From contig JBNMLC010000002.1 in NCBI GenBank assembly GCA_050874665.1, positions 124,001-188,000 of the forward strand: 64,000 nucleotides of DNA, written 5' to 3'. The translations under genes were made by a program, and so were the position numbers. Origin of the DNA: RUG11237 sp050874665 (GTDB lineage: Bacteria; Bacillota; Clostridia; Lachnospirales; Lachnospiraceae). Within the stretch, counting starts at the first letter, position 1, and every line of letters begins with the position of its first letter. Under the pieces are notes generated by a model. The model saw only the letters and a list, made by a program, of their open reading frames with translations, was not told where the DNA came from and made no database searches. This document shows positions 8,991 through 17,430 of this stretch, piece after piece.

Positions 8991-9737
8991 ATGGGAACAT
9001 TATATATTGTTGGTATCGGACCGGGGTGTCACGAAGATATGACATTGCGTGCAGACAAAGCTTTAAAAGAGAGTGATATCATTATTGGTTATACTGTTTA
9101 CATAGAATTGGTGCGGAATTATTATTGTGACAAAGAGTTTATTTCTACACCTATGATGCGAGAGATAGACAGGTGCCGGATAGCACTGGAAGAAGCAGAA
9201 AAGGGAAAAACGGTATCTATGGTATGCAGCGGTGATGCCGGTGTATATGGTATGGCAGGGTTAATTTATGAACTTTCAGAAAGCTACAAAACAGTGAATA
9301 TTCAGGTAATTCCGGGAATTACTTCCGCATTAAGTGGCGGAGCATTGACCGGAGCACCCCTGACACACGATTTTGCAGTAATCAGCTTAAGTGATTTGCT
9401 GACACCACGGGAGAAAATAGAGTGCCGCTTGCGAGAAGCTTCCAGGGCGGATTTTACGTTGTGTTTATATAATCCTTCCAGTAAAAAGCGGCATGATTAT
9501 TTACAAAAAGCATGCCATATCTGTATGGAATATAAATCAGAGGAAACCGTATGTGCCATTGCAAAAAATATTGGCAGAGAGGGCGAGATGTATCAGGTAA
9601 TGACGTTAAAGGAATTGGCACAAACTCCTGTGGACATGTTTACTACGGTGTTTATCGGAAACAGCCAGAGCCGTGTCATTGATGGCAAGATGGTTACACC
9701 TAGAGGTTATATGGAGAAAGAGCATGAAAAAAAATAA
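8991..9737 (+). CDS. cbiH: Cobalt-precorrin-3B C17-methyltransferase
   Basis: Methylates C-17 with ring contraction. IVGIGPGCHEDMTLRADKAL is the SAM-binding N terminus and MVCSGDAGVYGMAGLIYEL the second motif. GVTSALSG-like, here GITSALSGGALTGAPLTHDFAVISLSD, is the conserved central block of CobJ/CbiH (quoted as a pattern). 248 residues, no extra C-terminal ferredoxin domain. Only one base separates it from cbiF, and its end overlaps cbiET by 14 bases. Confidence 0.94.
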   Translation: MGTLYIVGIGPGCHEDMTLRADKALKESDIIIGYTVYIELVRNYYCDKEFISTPMMREIDRCRIALEEAEKGKTVSMVCSGDAGVYGMAGLIYELSESYKTVNIQVIPGITSALSGGALTGAPLTHDFAVISLSDLLTPREKIECRLREASRADFTLCLYNPSSKKRHDYLQKACHICMEYKSEETVCAIAKNIGREGEMYQVMTLKELAQTPVDMFTTVFIGNSQSRVIDGKMVTPRGYMEKEHEKK

Positions 9738-10968
9738 AGTGATATATCTTGTTGGTATAGGAATGGGAAATACTGCTTACCTGTCATCTTATGCCGAGCA
9801 AAAAATAGCACAGGCAGATATCTACATTGGTGCAGAACGAATGTTGGAGTCCTTTGCAAAATATCAGGGAAAGCGGCTTAAATCCTACAAGCCAAAAGAA
9901 ATGCTGGAATATTTAGTGCAGGAGAAAGAATGGCAGAGTGCAGTAGTACTATTGTCCGGAGACAGTGGATTTTTCAGTGGAGCCAGAGGAATATTAGAGG
10001 AATTTGCCGATACATCTTATGAAATACAGTGTATTCCGGGAATCTCCAGCATTTCCTATTTTAGTGCAAAACTTGGTAGAAACTGGGAGGATATGTATAT
10101 CGCCAGCGCACATGGAAGAAAAGAAAATCTCATAGGAAGAATTGTGCAGAATGCACGAACCTTTGCCTTGCTTAGCAGCGGCAGACAATTGCAGGAATTG
10201 TGCCAAAAATTACAATATTATGGAATGAATGAAGTAAAGCTTTTCGTGGGAGAAAATCTTTCTTATGAAGAAGGTGAAAAGGGCATAAAAGGGGAGCGGA
10301 TTCTGCAGGGCAGTCCGGCAGAGCTTGAAAGGCAAAGCTGTGGAAATCTCATCTGCATGATTGCGGAAAATCCGGCACCCCAAAAAAGAATGGGTGAAAT
10401 AAGGGATACAGAATTTATCCGGGGAAAAGTACCCATGACAAAAAGTGAGGTGCGCACAGTTAGCATCGCAAAACTAGAATTAGAGGAAACTTCAGTGATT
10501 TATGATATTGGAGCAGGAACGGGAAGCGTTTCAGTAGAAATTGCTGCAAAATACCCGGGGACGAGAGTATATGCTTTGGAAAAAAATCCAGAAGCGGTTT
10601 CACTCATAGAAGAAAATAAGCGAAAGTTTTTTGCAGACAATCTGGAGATTATTTTGGGCGAGGCATTAAAGATGCTGAAAGAAAATGAGTTAGAGGTGCC
10701 TACCCATGTGTTTGTAGGAGGCAGCGGCGGAAATTTTAAAGAACTGGCAGAGTGGCTTTTTACACAAAATCCTAAATTACATATGGTTGCCAATGCAGTT
10801 TCTTTAAATACCATCGGAGAAATATATAAAACGGTAGAAGACTTGCAGCTGCAGGCAGAAGTAGTTTCCTTGAATGTGAGTAAATCAAGACAAATGGGTG
10901 GATATCATATGATGCTGGCGAACAATCCTGTGTATATTTTTGATATTATGAAAACGGCAGACAGGTGA
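9724..10968 (+). CDS. cbiET: Bifunctional cobalt-precorrin-7 C5-methyltransferase / C15-methyltransferase-decarboxylase (CbiE-CbiT fusion)
   Basis: A natural fusion, called CobL in the aerobic pathway, that methylates C-5 and C-15 and decarboxylates the C-12 acetate. The CbiE half (about residues 1-200) has LVGIGMGNTAYLSSYAEQ and LLSGDSGFFSGARG. The CbiT half (about 215-414) has the class I SAM motif VIYDIGAGTGSVSVEIA. The ATG at 9724 is preceded by GGAG seven bases upstream; an earlier frame start would lie deep inside cbiH. Total 414 residues, as expected for both domains. Confidence 0.94.
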   Translation: MKKNKVIYLVGIGMGNTAYLSSYAEQKIAQADIYIGAERMLESFAKYQGKRLKSYKPKEMLEYLVQEKEWQSAVVLLSGDSGFFSGARGILEEFADTSYEIQCIPGISSISYFSAKLGRNWEDMYIASAHGRKENLIGRIVQNARTFALLSSGRQLQELCQKLQYYGMNEVKLFVGENLSYEEGEKGIKGERILQGSPAELERQSCGNLICMIAENPAPQKRMGEIRDTEFIRGKVPMTKSEVRTVSIAKLELEETSVIYDIGAGTGSVSVEIAAKYPGTRVYALEKNPEAVSLIEENKRKFFADNLEIILGEALKMLKENELEVPTHVFVGGSGGNFKELAEWLFTQNPKLHMVANAVSLNTIGEIYKTVEDLQLQAEVVSLNVSKSRQMGGYHMMLANNPVYIFDIMKTADR

Positions 10969-10972
10969 GAAT

Positions 10973-12346
10973 ATGGGAAAACGTTGTAACAGAATTATGA
11001 TTGCAGGAACAGGCAGCGGCAGTGGTAAGACTACGCTGACTTGTGGTATTCTTATGGCATTAAAAAAGCGGAATGTAAAAGCGGGGAGTGGCAAATGCGG
11101 ACCGGATTATATTGATCCTATGTTTCACAGCCGCATTTTTGACATTCCATCTATTAATCTGGACTTATTTTTCACCGAGCCTCAGGTCATGAATTACCTT
11201 CTATGGCGGAATGGACAGGATAGAGATATTACAGTGATAGAGGGCGTTATGGGATTTTATGACGGTCTTTCTATGGAGTCTGCGCAGGCAAGCTCTTATG
11301 AAGTGGCGAAAGTGTCAAAGACACCTGTGATTTTAACAATACCCTGTAAAGGAATGGCATATTCTGTAATTCCCCTTATTCGTGGAATGGTGGAATTTCG
11401 GAAAGACAGCAATGTAAAAGGGATCATATTAAATCAAGTATCAGATATGACATATCCACAGTTAAAGGAAGTAATTGAACAAGAAACCGGAATTCCGGTA
11501 TTAGGGCATCTTCCGGTATTAAAGGATTTTGTATGGAAAAGCCGCCATCTTGGGTTGGTCATGCCAAAGGAACGGGAGAACTTTTCAGAAGAATTAGAAC
11601 TTCTTGGAGAGCTGATAGAAACTTATATTGATATAGAAAAAATGCTTCAAATTGCATCGCAGGCACCGGAAATTTCCTGTCAAAATCCTTTGGAAAAGGA
11701 AAAAAAGCTGCCTTTTTGTCAGGAAATTAACATTGGTGTGGCAGAGGACGAAGCTTTCTGTTTCTACTACCGAGATAATCTGAAACTATTAGAAGAATTA
11801 GGGTGTAATTTGGTAAAATTCAGTCCTCTTCATGATAAAAAACTGCCAGAGCAAATACATGGTATGCTGCTTGGCGGCGGCTATCCTGAATTATATGCAC
11901 AGCAGTTAAGTGAAAATCAGTCTATGAAGCAAAATGTACAAAGAGCATTAAAGAAAGGAATGCCATGTATTGCAGAATGTGGTGGCTTCCAGTATCTACA
12001 GAAAAGTCTGTGGATAGAGGGCGTAGAATATGCGATGGCAGATGTGATAGAATCTACTTCTGAGAATACAGGAAAGCTGGTACGGTTTGGCTATATACAG
12101 TTGCAGGGGAGTGAGTGTAATCCCTATCTGAAAGAAGGGGAGAAAATCAAAGCACACGAGTTCCATTATTTTGACAGTACGGATAACGGAAAATCATGCC
12201 TTGCAGTAAAACCTTCCGGAAAACGTCAATGGTCCTGTGTTCATGGAGTAAGAAATTTATTTGCGGGATACCCGCACCTGTATTTTTATTCCAATATTGA
12301 GTTTGTAAAACGTTTTATTAAGGCTTGTCAGGAGTGGAAGATATGA
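10973..12346 (+). CDS. cbiA: Cobyrinate a,c-diamide synthase
   Basis: Glutamine- and ATP-dependent amidation of the a and c side chains. N-terminal P-loop GTGSGSGKTTLTCGIL lies in a dethiobiotin-synthetase-like domain, with KCGPDYIDPMFH and EGVMGFYDGL. The C-terminal class I glutamine amidotransferase-like domain has LLGGGYPELYAQQL and CIAECGGFQYLQ, including the catalytic cysteine. 457 residues, normal. It overlaps cobU by an ATGA. Confidence 0.95.
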   Translation: MGKRCNRIMIAGTGSGSGKTTLTCGILMALKKRNVKAGSGKCGPDYIDPMFHSRIFDIPSINLDLFFTEPQVMNYLLWRNGQDRDITVIEGVMGFYDGLSMESAQASSYEVAKVSKTPVILTIPCKGMAYSVIPLIRGMVEFRKDSNVKGIILNQVSDMTYPQLKEVIEQETGIPVLGHLPVLKDFVWKSRHLGLVMPKERENFSEELELLGELIETYIDIEKMLQIASQAPEISCQNPLEKEKKLPFCQEINIGVAEDEAFCFYYRDNLKLLEELGCNLVKFSPLHDKKLPEQIHGMLLGGGYPELYAQQLSENQSMKQNVQRALKKGMPCIAECGGFQYLQKSLWIEGVEYAMADVIESTSENTGKLVRFGYIQLQGSECNPYLKEGEKIKAHEFHYFDSTDNGKSCLAVKPSGKRQWSCVHGVRNLFAGYPHLYFYSNIEFVKRFIKACQEWKI

Positions 12347-12882
12347 TGACTTTAGTTACGGGCGGCAGTGCCAGTGGAAAATCGGAGTATGCAGAGAATT
12401 TAGCATATACCATGCATCAGGAAAACAAAAATGCTCCTTTTTTCTATATTGCAACCATGCAGGCATTTGACAGGGAAGCAGAAGAAAAAATAAAACGTCA
12501 CAGAGAAATGCGGAAGCATAAAGGCTTTACTACGATAGAATGCTTTTTAGGTCTAAAGAAGCTAGAACTTCCGAAGGAAAGTATTGTACTATTGGATTGT
12601 ATGTCAAATTTAGTGGCAAATGAAATGTTTGACCCCAAAGGTGCCAGAGAGCATACGGTAGCCAATGTGCTAGAGGGAATTCAAAGGCTTTTAACAAGCT
12701 GCCACCATGTGGTGGTCGTTACCAATGAAGTGTTTGGAGAGGCAGGAAACTATTCCGAGGAAACTATGCAGTATGTAAAATTTTTAGGAGAAATTAATCG
12801 GCAGATGGCTGTCTTAAGTCAGAAGGTAGTCGAAGTGGTTTATGGGATTCCCGTAATACACAAACAGGAGGAGAGAACATGA
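12343..12882 (+). CDS. cobU: Adenosylcobinamide kinase / adenosylcobinamide-phosphate guanylyltransferase
   Basis: Phosphorylates adenosylcobinamide and activates it with GTP for nucleotide-loop assembly. P-loop GGSASGKSEYAE is at residues 6-17, then FYIATMQAFDREAEEKIKRH, the CobU second block. The C terminus is unusual. Most CobU proteins have NEVGxGIVPxxxxxRxFR, whereas this has NEVFGEAGNYSEETMQYVKF, so the classic GIVP stretch is lost. The start at 12343 forms ATGA with the cbiA stop and has AGGAG eight bases upstream. A second CobU-like protein is encoded two genes downstream. Confidence 0.9.
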   Translation: MMTLVTGGSASGKSEYAENLAYTMHQENKNAPFFYIATMQAFDREAEEKIKRHREMRKHKGFTTIECFLGLKKLELPKESIVLLDCMSNLVANEMFDPKGAREHTVANVLEGIQRLLTSCHHVVVVTNEVFGEAGNYSEETMQYVKFLGEINRQMAVLSQKVVEVVYGIPVIHKQEERT

Positions 12883-13640
12883 TACAATCTTTATTCATCG
12901 CTTTTTCCATGTATTCTAAAATACCGGTGCCAAAAGTGGAATGGAACGAAAAAAATATGCGTTATGCCTTGTGCTTTTTTCCCTGGGTAGGAATAGTAAT
13001 AGGAATCTTTGTGTATTTTCTTGGAAATCTGCTTCTTTGGGCGGGCATAGGGAAACTCTGCTTTTCTGTGGTGATGACACTGCTTCCTTTGCTTCTTACC
13101 GGGGGAATTCACATGGACGGCTTTTTAGATACCATAGATGCCATTCATTCTTATGGAGATCAAGAGAAGAAGCAACAAATTTTAAAGGACCCTAATTGCG
13201 GTGCCTTTGCAGTGATTTTTGGCACAGCCTATCTGCTTTTTAATGTGGCAGTCTGGAGTGAGTGTACAAAAGAAATGCTGCCCTTTATAGCAGTCACTTA
13301 TAGTATCAGCAGAACGTTCAGCGCTTTTAGTATGGCTGTATTCCCGTTAGCAAGAAACACAGGGTTGGCGGCAACATTTCAAAATGGCGCCAGACGAAAC
13401 ACAGTGCAGGTGGTTATGAGTTGTTATTTTTTATTGGAAATTATTAGTTTAGCTTTGTGGAATCTTTCGATGATGGTGGTAATGATGGCAGCATTTTTTA
13501 TCGCTTTTCTGTACCATTATCATTTGTGCAAGAAACAATTTGGCGGAATTAGCGGAGATTTAGCAGGATATTTTTTGCAGGTGGCAGAATTATTTGCTCT
13601 GACTGCTGCCTGCATAGCAGGAAGGGTGGTTTTGGTTTAA
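12879..13640 (+). CDS. cobS: Adenosylcobinamide-GDP ribazoletransferase (cobalamin synthase)
   Basis: Integral membrane enzyme joining adenosylcobinamide-GDP and alpha-ribazole (phosphate). The signature GGIHMDGFLDTIDAIHSYGD with its acidic metal site is at about residues 72-92. AFSMYSKIPVP near the N terminus is typical. Six to seven hydrophobic segments are visible. 253 residues. It overlaps cobU by four bases (ATGA), and its last base is the first base of the next gene's ATG. Confidence 0.94.
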   Translation: MIQSLFIAFSMYSKIPVPKVEWNEKNMRYALCFFPWVGIVIGIFVYFLGNLLLWAGIGKLCFSVVMTLLPLLLTGGIHMDGFLDTIDAIHSYGDQEKKQQILKDPNCGAFAVIFGTAYLLFNVAVWSECTKEMLPFIAVTYSISRTFSAFSMAVFPLARNTGLAATFQNGARRNTVQVVMSCYFLLEIISLALWNLSMMVVMMAAFFIAFLYHYHLCKKQFGGISGDLAGYFLQVAELFALTAACIAGRVVLV

Positions 13641-14062
13641 TGGAAAAAATCCTTGTGCTGGGCGGTGCTTTTCAGGGAAAAGGAGATTTTGTATGTCAGA
13701 AATATCATATAAACAAGCGGGATATGATAGACAATCTGGAGTGCTTAAAGTCTTATATTTTGTCAGAATCAGAAGAAAAGAGAAGTCCCATAGTCATCAA
13801 CGGCTTCCATGCCATTATTGGCGAGGCAGTAAAGAAGAAAGAGGATATGAGCTTTTTTTCCCAATGGCTTTCTGAAGAATGTGGCAGCTTCCTAAATGGA
13901 AGCTGGATTATTATTTCAGATGAAATTGGCTGCGGTATTGTGCCAGTGGAAAAGGAAGATCGCCAAATTCGGGAGGAAACAGGAAGGCTGCTGTGCACAA
14001 TTTCATCACGAGCAGACAAGGTAATCCGCATTATGTGCGGTATACCTACACAAATTAAGTAG
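13640..14062 (+). CDS. CobU-like paralogue lacking a normal P-loop
   Basis: 140-residue protein whose C-terminal half carries the CobU block missing from the true cobU: DEIGCGIVPVEKEDRQIREETGR, then ADKVIRIMCGIPTQIK (discussed as a pattern). The N-terminal loop is GGAFQGKGDF, where the Walker A serine/threonine is replaced by glycine, so nucleotide binding or kinase activity is doubtful. It overlaps cobS by one base and lies 13 bp before cbiB. It may be an accessory subunit that completes the upstream CobU, or a decaying duplicate. Function is inferred only from family resemblance. Confidence 0.75.
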   Translation: MEKILVLGGAFQGKGDFVCQKYHINKRDMIDNLECLKSYILSESEEKRSPIVINGFHAIIGEAVKKKEDMSFFSQWLSEECGSFLNGSWIIISDEIGCGIVPVEKEDRQIREETGRLLCTISSRADKVIRIMCGIPTQIK

Positions 14063-14075
14063 AGGACGAAAGAAA

Positions 14076-15035
14076 ATGATTTCATTGTATGCGTGCATTA
14101 CAGGGTTTATTTTAGATATGATATTTGGTGATCCGCAATGGAGATTTCACCCAATTCGACTGATAGGACATCTGATTTCTTTTTGGGATAAAAGGCTTAG
14201 AAGGAACCAACAAGCGGCGGCCATGAAGCAGGCAGGTATTTTATTAGTCCTGTTGGTGACAGTACCCTGCTTTATTGTTCCGACAGGTTTATTGATGCTT
14301 TGTCAAATGCTGCATCCGCTGTTACGCTATATAGTAGAAAGCGTGATGTGTTATTTTCTTTTTGCAGCAAAATCTTTAAAAAAAGAAAGCATGAAAGTAT
14401 CTAAAGAATTGGAAAAAGGTGATGTGGAAGGTGGCAGAAGGGCAGTTTCTATGATTGTGGGGCGGGACACCCAGAACCTTACAAAAGAAGGAATTATTAA
14501 AGCAGCAGTAGAAACGGTGGCAGAAAATACTTCCGATGGCGTAGTTGCGCCTGTAATCTATACCTTATTAGGTGGAGCAGGTTTGGGCTTTTTATATAAG
14601 GCAATTAATACGATGGATTCTATGATAGGATATAAAAATGATGACTATTTATATTTTGGCAGAGCAGCGGCTAAGCTAGATGATGTGGTGAACTTTCTGC
14701 CAGCCCGTGTGTCGGCATATCTTATGATCATAGCAGCCTTTCTTTTAGGAGAAGATGGAAAAAATGCATTAAAAATATATCGCCGTGACCGTTATTGCCA
14801 TGCCAGTCCAAATTCAGCGCATACCGAAGCAGTGTGTGCCGGTGCATTGCGGATACAGCTTGCGGGTGATGCATGGTATTTTGGAAAATTATATTCAAAG
14901 GAATATATTGGAGATGCACTAACCGATATACAAGTGTCTATGATAGCCCGAGCCAACCGGTTGATGTACCTGACTTCAATTTTAGCGTTGATTATTTTTT
15001 CGGGCATTCGTCTGTTTTTCATTATGATATTTTAG
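14076..15035 (+). CDS. cbiB: Adenosylcobinamide-phosphate synthase
   Basis: Membrane enzyme attaching aminopropanol (phosphate) to adenosylcobyric acid. FILDMIFGDPQWRFHPIRLIG near the N terminus is the family signature (Asp-Pro and His-Pro). VAENTSDGVVAPVIY and NTMDSMIGYKNDDYLYFGRA are further CbiB blocks. Four or five hydrophobic segments. 319 residues. It lies 10 bp before cbiP. Confidence 0.95.
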   Translation: MISLYACITGFILDMIFGDPQWRFHPIRLIGHLISFWDKRLRRNQQAAAMKQAGILLVLLVTVPCFIVPTGLLMLCQMLHPLLRYIVESVMCYFLFAAKSLKKESMKVSKELEKGDVEGGRRAVSMIVGRDTQNLTKEGIIKAAVETVAENTSDGVVAPVIYTLLGGAGLGFLYKAINTMDSMIGYKNDDYLYFGRAAAKLDDVVNFLPARVSAYLMIIAAFLLGEDGKNALKIYRRDRYCHASPNSAHTEAVCAGALRIQLAGDAWYFGKLYSKEYIGDALTDIQVSMIARANRLMYLTSILALIIFSGIRLFFIMIF

Positions 15036-15045
15036 GAGGAATACA

Positions 15046-16560
15046 ATGGCAAAAGCAAAATCCATTATGATTCAGGGAACTATGTCAAATGCAGGAAAGA
15101 GCCTTTTAGCAGCCGGACTTTGTAGAATCTTTGCACAAGATGGCTATAAAGTGGCACCCTTCAAGTCTCAAAACATGGCACTTAATTCTTTTATTACCAG
15201 AGAAGGATTAGAAATGGGCAGAGCACAAGTAATGCAGGCAGAGGCGGCAGGCATAGAGCCTGTGGCAGCCATGAACCCTATTTTACTGAAACCGACTACG
15301 GATACGGGGTCTCAGGTAATTGTCAATGGCAGGGTGGAGGGAAACATGACTGCCAGAGATTATTATAAAAATAAAAAAAAATACATACCTGCGATTTTGG
15401 ATGCATATCATAGCTTGGAAGAAGATTATGATATCATTGTGTTAGAAGGTGCAGGAAGTCCGGCAGAAATCAATTTAAAACAAGATGACATTGTGAATAT
15501 GGGAATGGCACAGATGGCAAAATCGCCGGTATTACTTGCAGGCGACATCGACAGAGGAGGTGTGTTTGCACAGCTTATAGGCACATTAGCCCTGCTCACA
15601 GATGGAGAGAAAAATTATATCAAAGGTCTTATTGTTAATAAATTTCGTGGAGATAAGGATATTCTGATGCCGGGGATTGATATGTTAGAAGATATGGGCA
15701 AAGTTCCAGTGGTTGGAATTGTACCCTACCTTTCCGTTGATATTGACGATGAAGACAGTTTAAGTGAACGATTTTCAAAAAGGGATACAATCGGACTTGT
15801 GGATATTGTGGTAATTCGCCTGCCTAAAATATCGAATTTTACAGATTTTAATCCGTTGGAGGGAATAGAAGAAGTATCATTGAGATATGTAAGTCGTCCG
15901 TCAGACGTAAAAGAGCCGGATATCATCATTGTGCCTGGAAGTAAAAGTACGATAGAGGACATGAGATGGTTACGAGAAAGTGGTATGGAGGTGAAAATAA
16001 AGCGTCATGCCGCTTTGGGAAAAACAGTCATTGGTATTTGCGGAGGCTATCAGATGTTAGGCAAGGCAATTCATGACCCGGATGGAATAGAGTATCAGGG
16101 AAGCATATCGGGGCTGGGATTATTGCCGGTGGAAACAACATTTCAGAAACAAAAGACGAGAACAAGAGTTTGTGGTACGTTTGCAAAGGTCGGTGGCATT
16201 TTGAAAGGGTTGTCAGGTGTTTCCTATGAAGGATATGAAATTCATATGGGAAAAACAACACGAATACAAGGTACACCTCTTTCTTATATAACAGAAACAG
16301 AAAGTGACAAAGAAAAACAAGAAGATGGTACCTTTTATGGTAACATTTATGGAAGTTATGTTCATGGTATTTTTGATGAAGCTAAGGTAGTAGAGGAAAT
16401 AGTTTCTTCTATATTAAAAGAAAAAGGAATTTCAGTGGCTGCCAGCATGGTGTTAGACCGCAAGTCATATAAGGAAAGGCAGTATGACATTCTGGCTGAA
16501 GGAGTTCGAAAAAATATGGATATAAAGTTAATTTACGAAATTATAGAGAAGGGAATGTAA
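15046..16560 (+). CDS. cbiP: Adenosylcobyric acid synthase
   Basis: Also called CobQ; it amidates side chains b, d, e and g of adenosylcobyrinate a,c-diamide. The N-terminal ATP site is IQGTMSNAGKSLLAAGLCRI, with KSQNMALNSFIT and EGAGSPAEINL. The glutaminase domain has the nucleophile in GICGGYQMLGKAI and the histidine in YVHGIFDE. 504 residues, normal. RBS AGGAGG is 5-6 bases before the ATG. Confidence 0.96.
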   Translation: MAKAKSIMIQGTMSNAGKSLLAAGLCRIFAQDGYKVAPFKSQNMALNSFITREGLEMGRAQVMQAEAAGIEPVAAMNPILLKPTTDTGSQVIVNGRVEGNMTARDYYKNKKKYIPAILDAYHSLEEDYDIIVLEGAGSPAEINLKQDDIVNMGMAQMAKSPVLLAGDIDRGGVFAQLIGTLALLTDGEKNYIKGLIVNKFRGDKDILMPGIDMLEDMGKVPVVGIVPYLSVDIDDEDSLSERFSKRDTIGLVDIVVIRLPKISNFTDFNPLEGIEEVSLRYVSRPSDVKEPDIIIVPGSKSTIEDMRWLRESGMEVKIKRHAALGKTVIGICGGYQMLGKAIHDPDGIEYQGSISGLGLLPVETTFQKQKTRTRVCGTFAKVGGILKGLSGVSYEGYEIHMGKTTRIQGTPLSYITETESDKEKQEDGTFYGNIYGSYVHGIFDEAKVVEEIVSSILKEKGISVAASMVLDRKSYKERQYDILAEGVRKNMDIKLIYEIIEKGM

Positions 16561-16563
16561 GAG

Positions 16564-17193
16564 ATGAATATGGAGTTAGAACATCTTCTTCCGGCAGAGA
16601 TAGAAAAGCGAAGCTTTGAGATTATTACAGAGGAGTTAAAAGGAAGAAGCTTAAATCAAGAACATGAATTGATTATTAAGCGTGCCATACATACGACAGC
16701 GGACTTTGACTATGCAGATAATTTGTGCTTTTCAGAGAATGTGGTTACAAAGGCGCTGCAGGCGTTGCGCACAGGAGCAGATATTGTTACGGATACGCAG
16801 ATGGCAAAAGCCGGAATTAATAAAAGGATATTGGCAAAGTATGGAGGGGAAGTACATTGTTTTATTGCCGATGAAGATGTGGCATCAGAAGCTAAAAGAC
16901 GTGCTACAACACGTTCCGCAATCAGTATGGAGAAAGCAGCGAAGCTTAATAAAAAACTTATTTTTGCGATAGGAAATGCTCCTACGGCATTAATAAAGTT
17001 ATATGAAATGCTGCAGGAAGGAGTAGTAAATCCTGAGTTAATTATAGGGGTTCCGGTTGGCTTTGTTAATGTAGTACAGTCGAAGGAACTGATTATGCAG
17101 ACACAGGTTCCATATATTGTTGCCCGCGGAAGAAAGGGTGGAAGTAATGTGGCAGCAGCGATTTGCAATGCACTATTATATCAAATGGAGTAA
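16564..17193 (+). CDS. cbiC: Cobalt-precorrin-8 methylmutase
   Basis: Moves the C-11 methyl to C-12, giving cobyrinate. The catalytic histidine is in IHTTADFDYADNLCFSEN, and IFAIGNAPTALIKLYEM plus VGVPVGFVN-type sequence (GVPVGFVNVVQSKE) are diagnostic. 209 residues. It is the last gene of the operon, three bases after cbiP; no strong terminator is seen behind it. Confidence 0.95.
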   Translation: MNMELEHLLPAEIEKRSFEIITEELKGRSLNQEHELIIKRAIHTTADFDYADNLCFSENVVTKALQALRTGADIVTDTQMAKAGINKRILAKYGGEVHCFIADEDVASEAKRRATTRSAISMEKAAKLNKKLIFAIGNAPTALIKLYEMLQEGVVNPELIIGVPVGFVNVVQSKELIMQTQVPYIVARGRKGGSNVAAAICNALLYQME

Positions 17194-17255
17194 GAGAATA
17201 GACAATTTATACAAAAATAAAATAAAATTTTTTGCGGAAAACTTTTGATAAAAGA

Positions 17256-17284
17256 TTGACAATTTCGAGCTGGGATAATATACT
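17256..17284 (+). promoter_or_regulatory. Sigma-A promoter and 140-nt leader of the secreted-protein gene
   Basis: TTGACA (17256-17261), 17 bp, TATACT (17279-17284). The leader runs to 17430 and contains a small hairpin, GAGCAA/TTGCTC, at about 17340-17360. I do not recognise a known riboswitch in it. Confidence 0.75.
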
Positions 17285-17430
17285 AATAGCATGGCTTGTT
17301 TTATGTGATTTTGCACCCATTGAAATATGTGAAATCAACAGAGCAAATAAATAAATTGCTCATGGAAGTGTAATTAGGAGCTTGCACCAGATGAGGGATT
17401 TAAAGTGAAATTTAAGGAGGAAAAGAAAGT

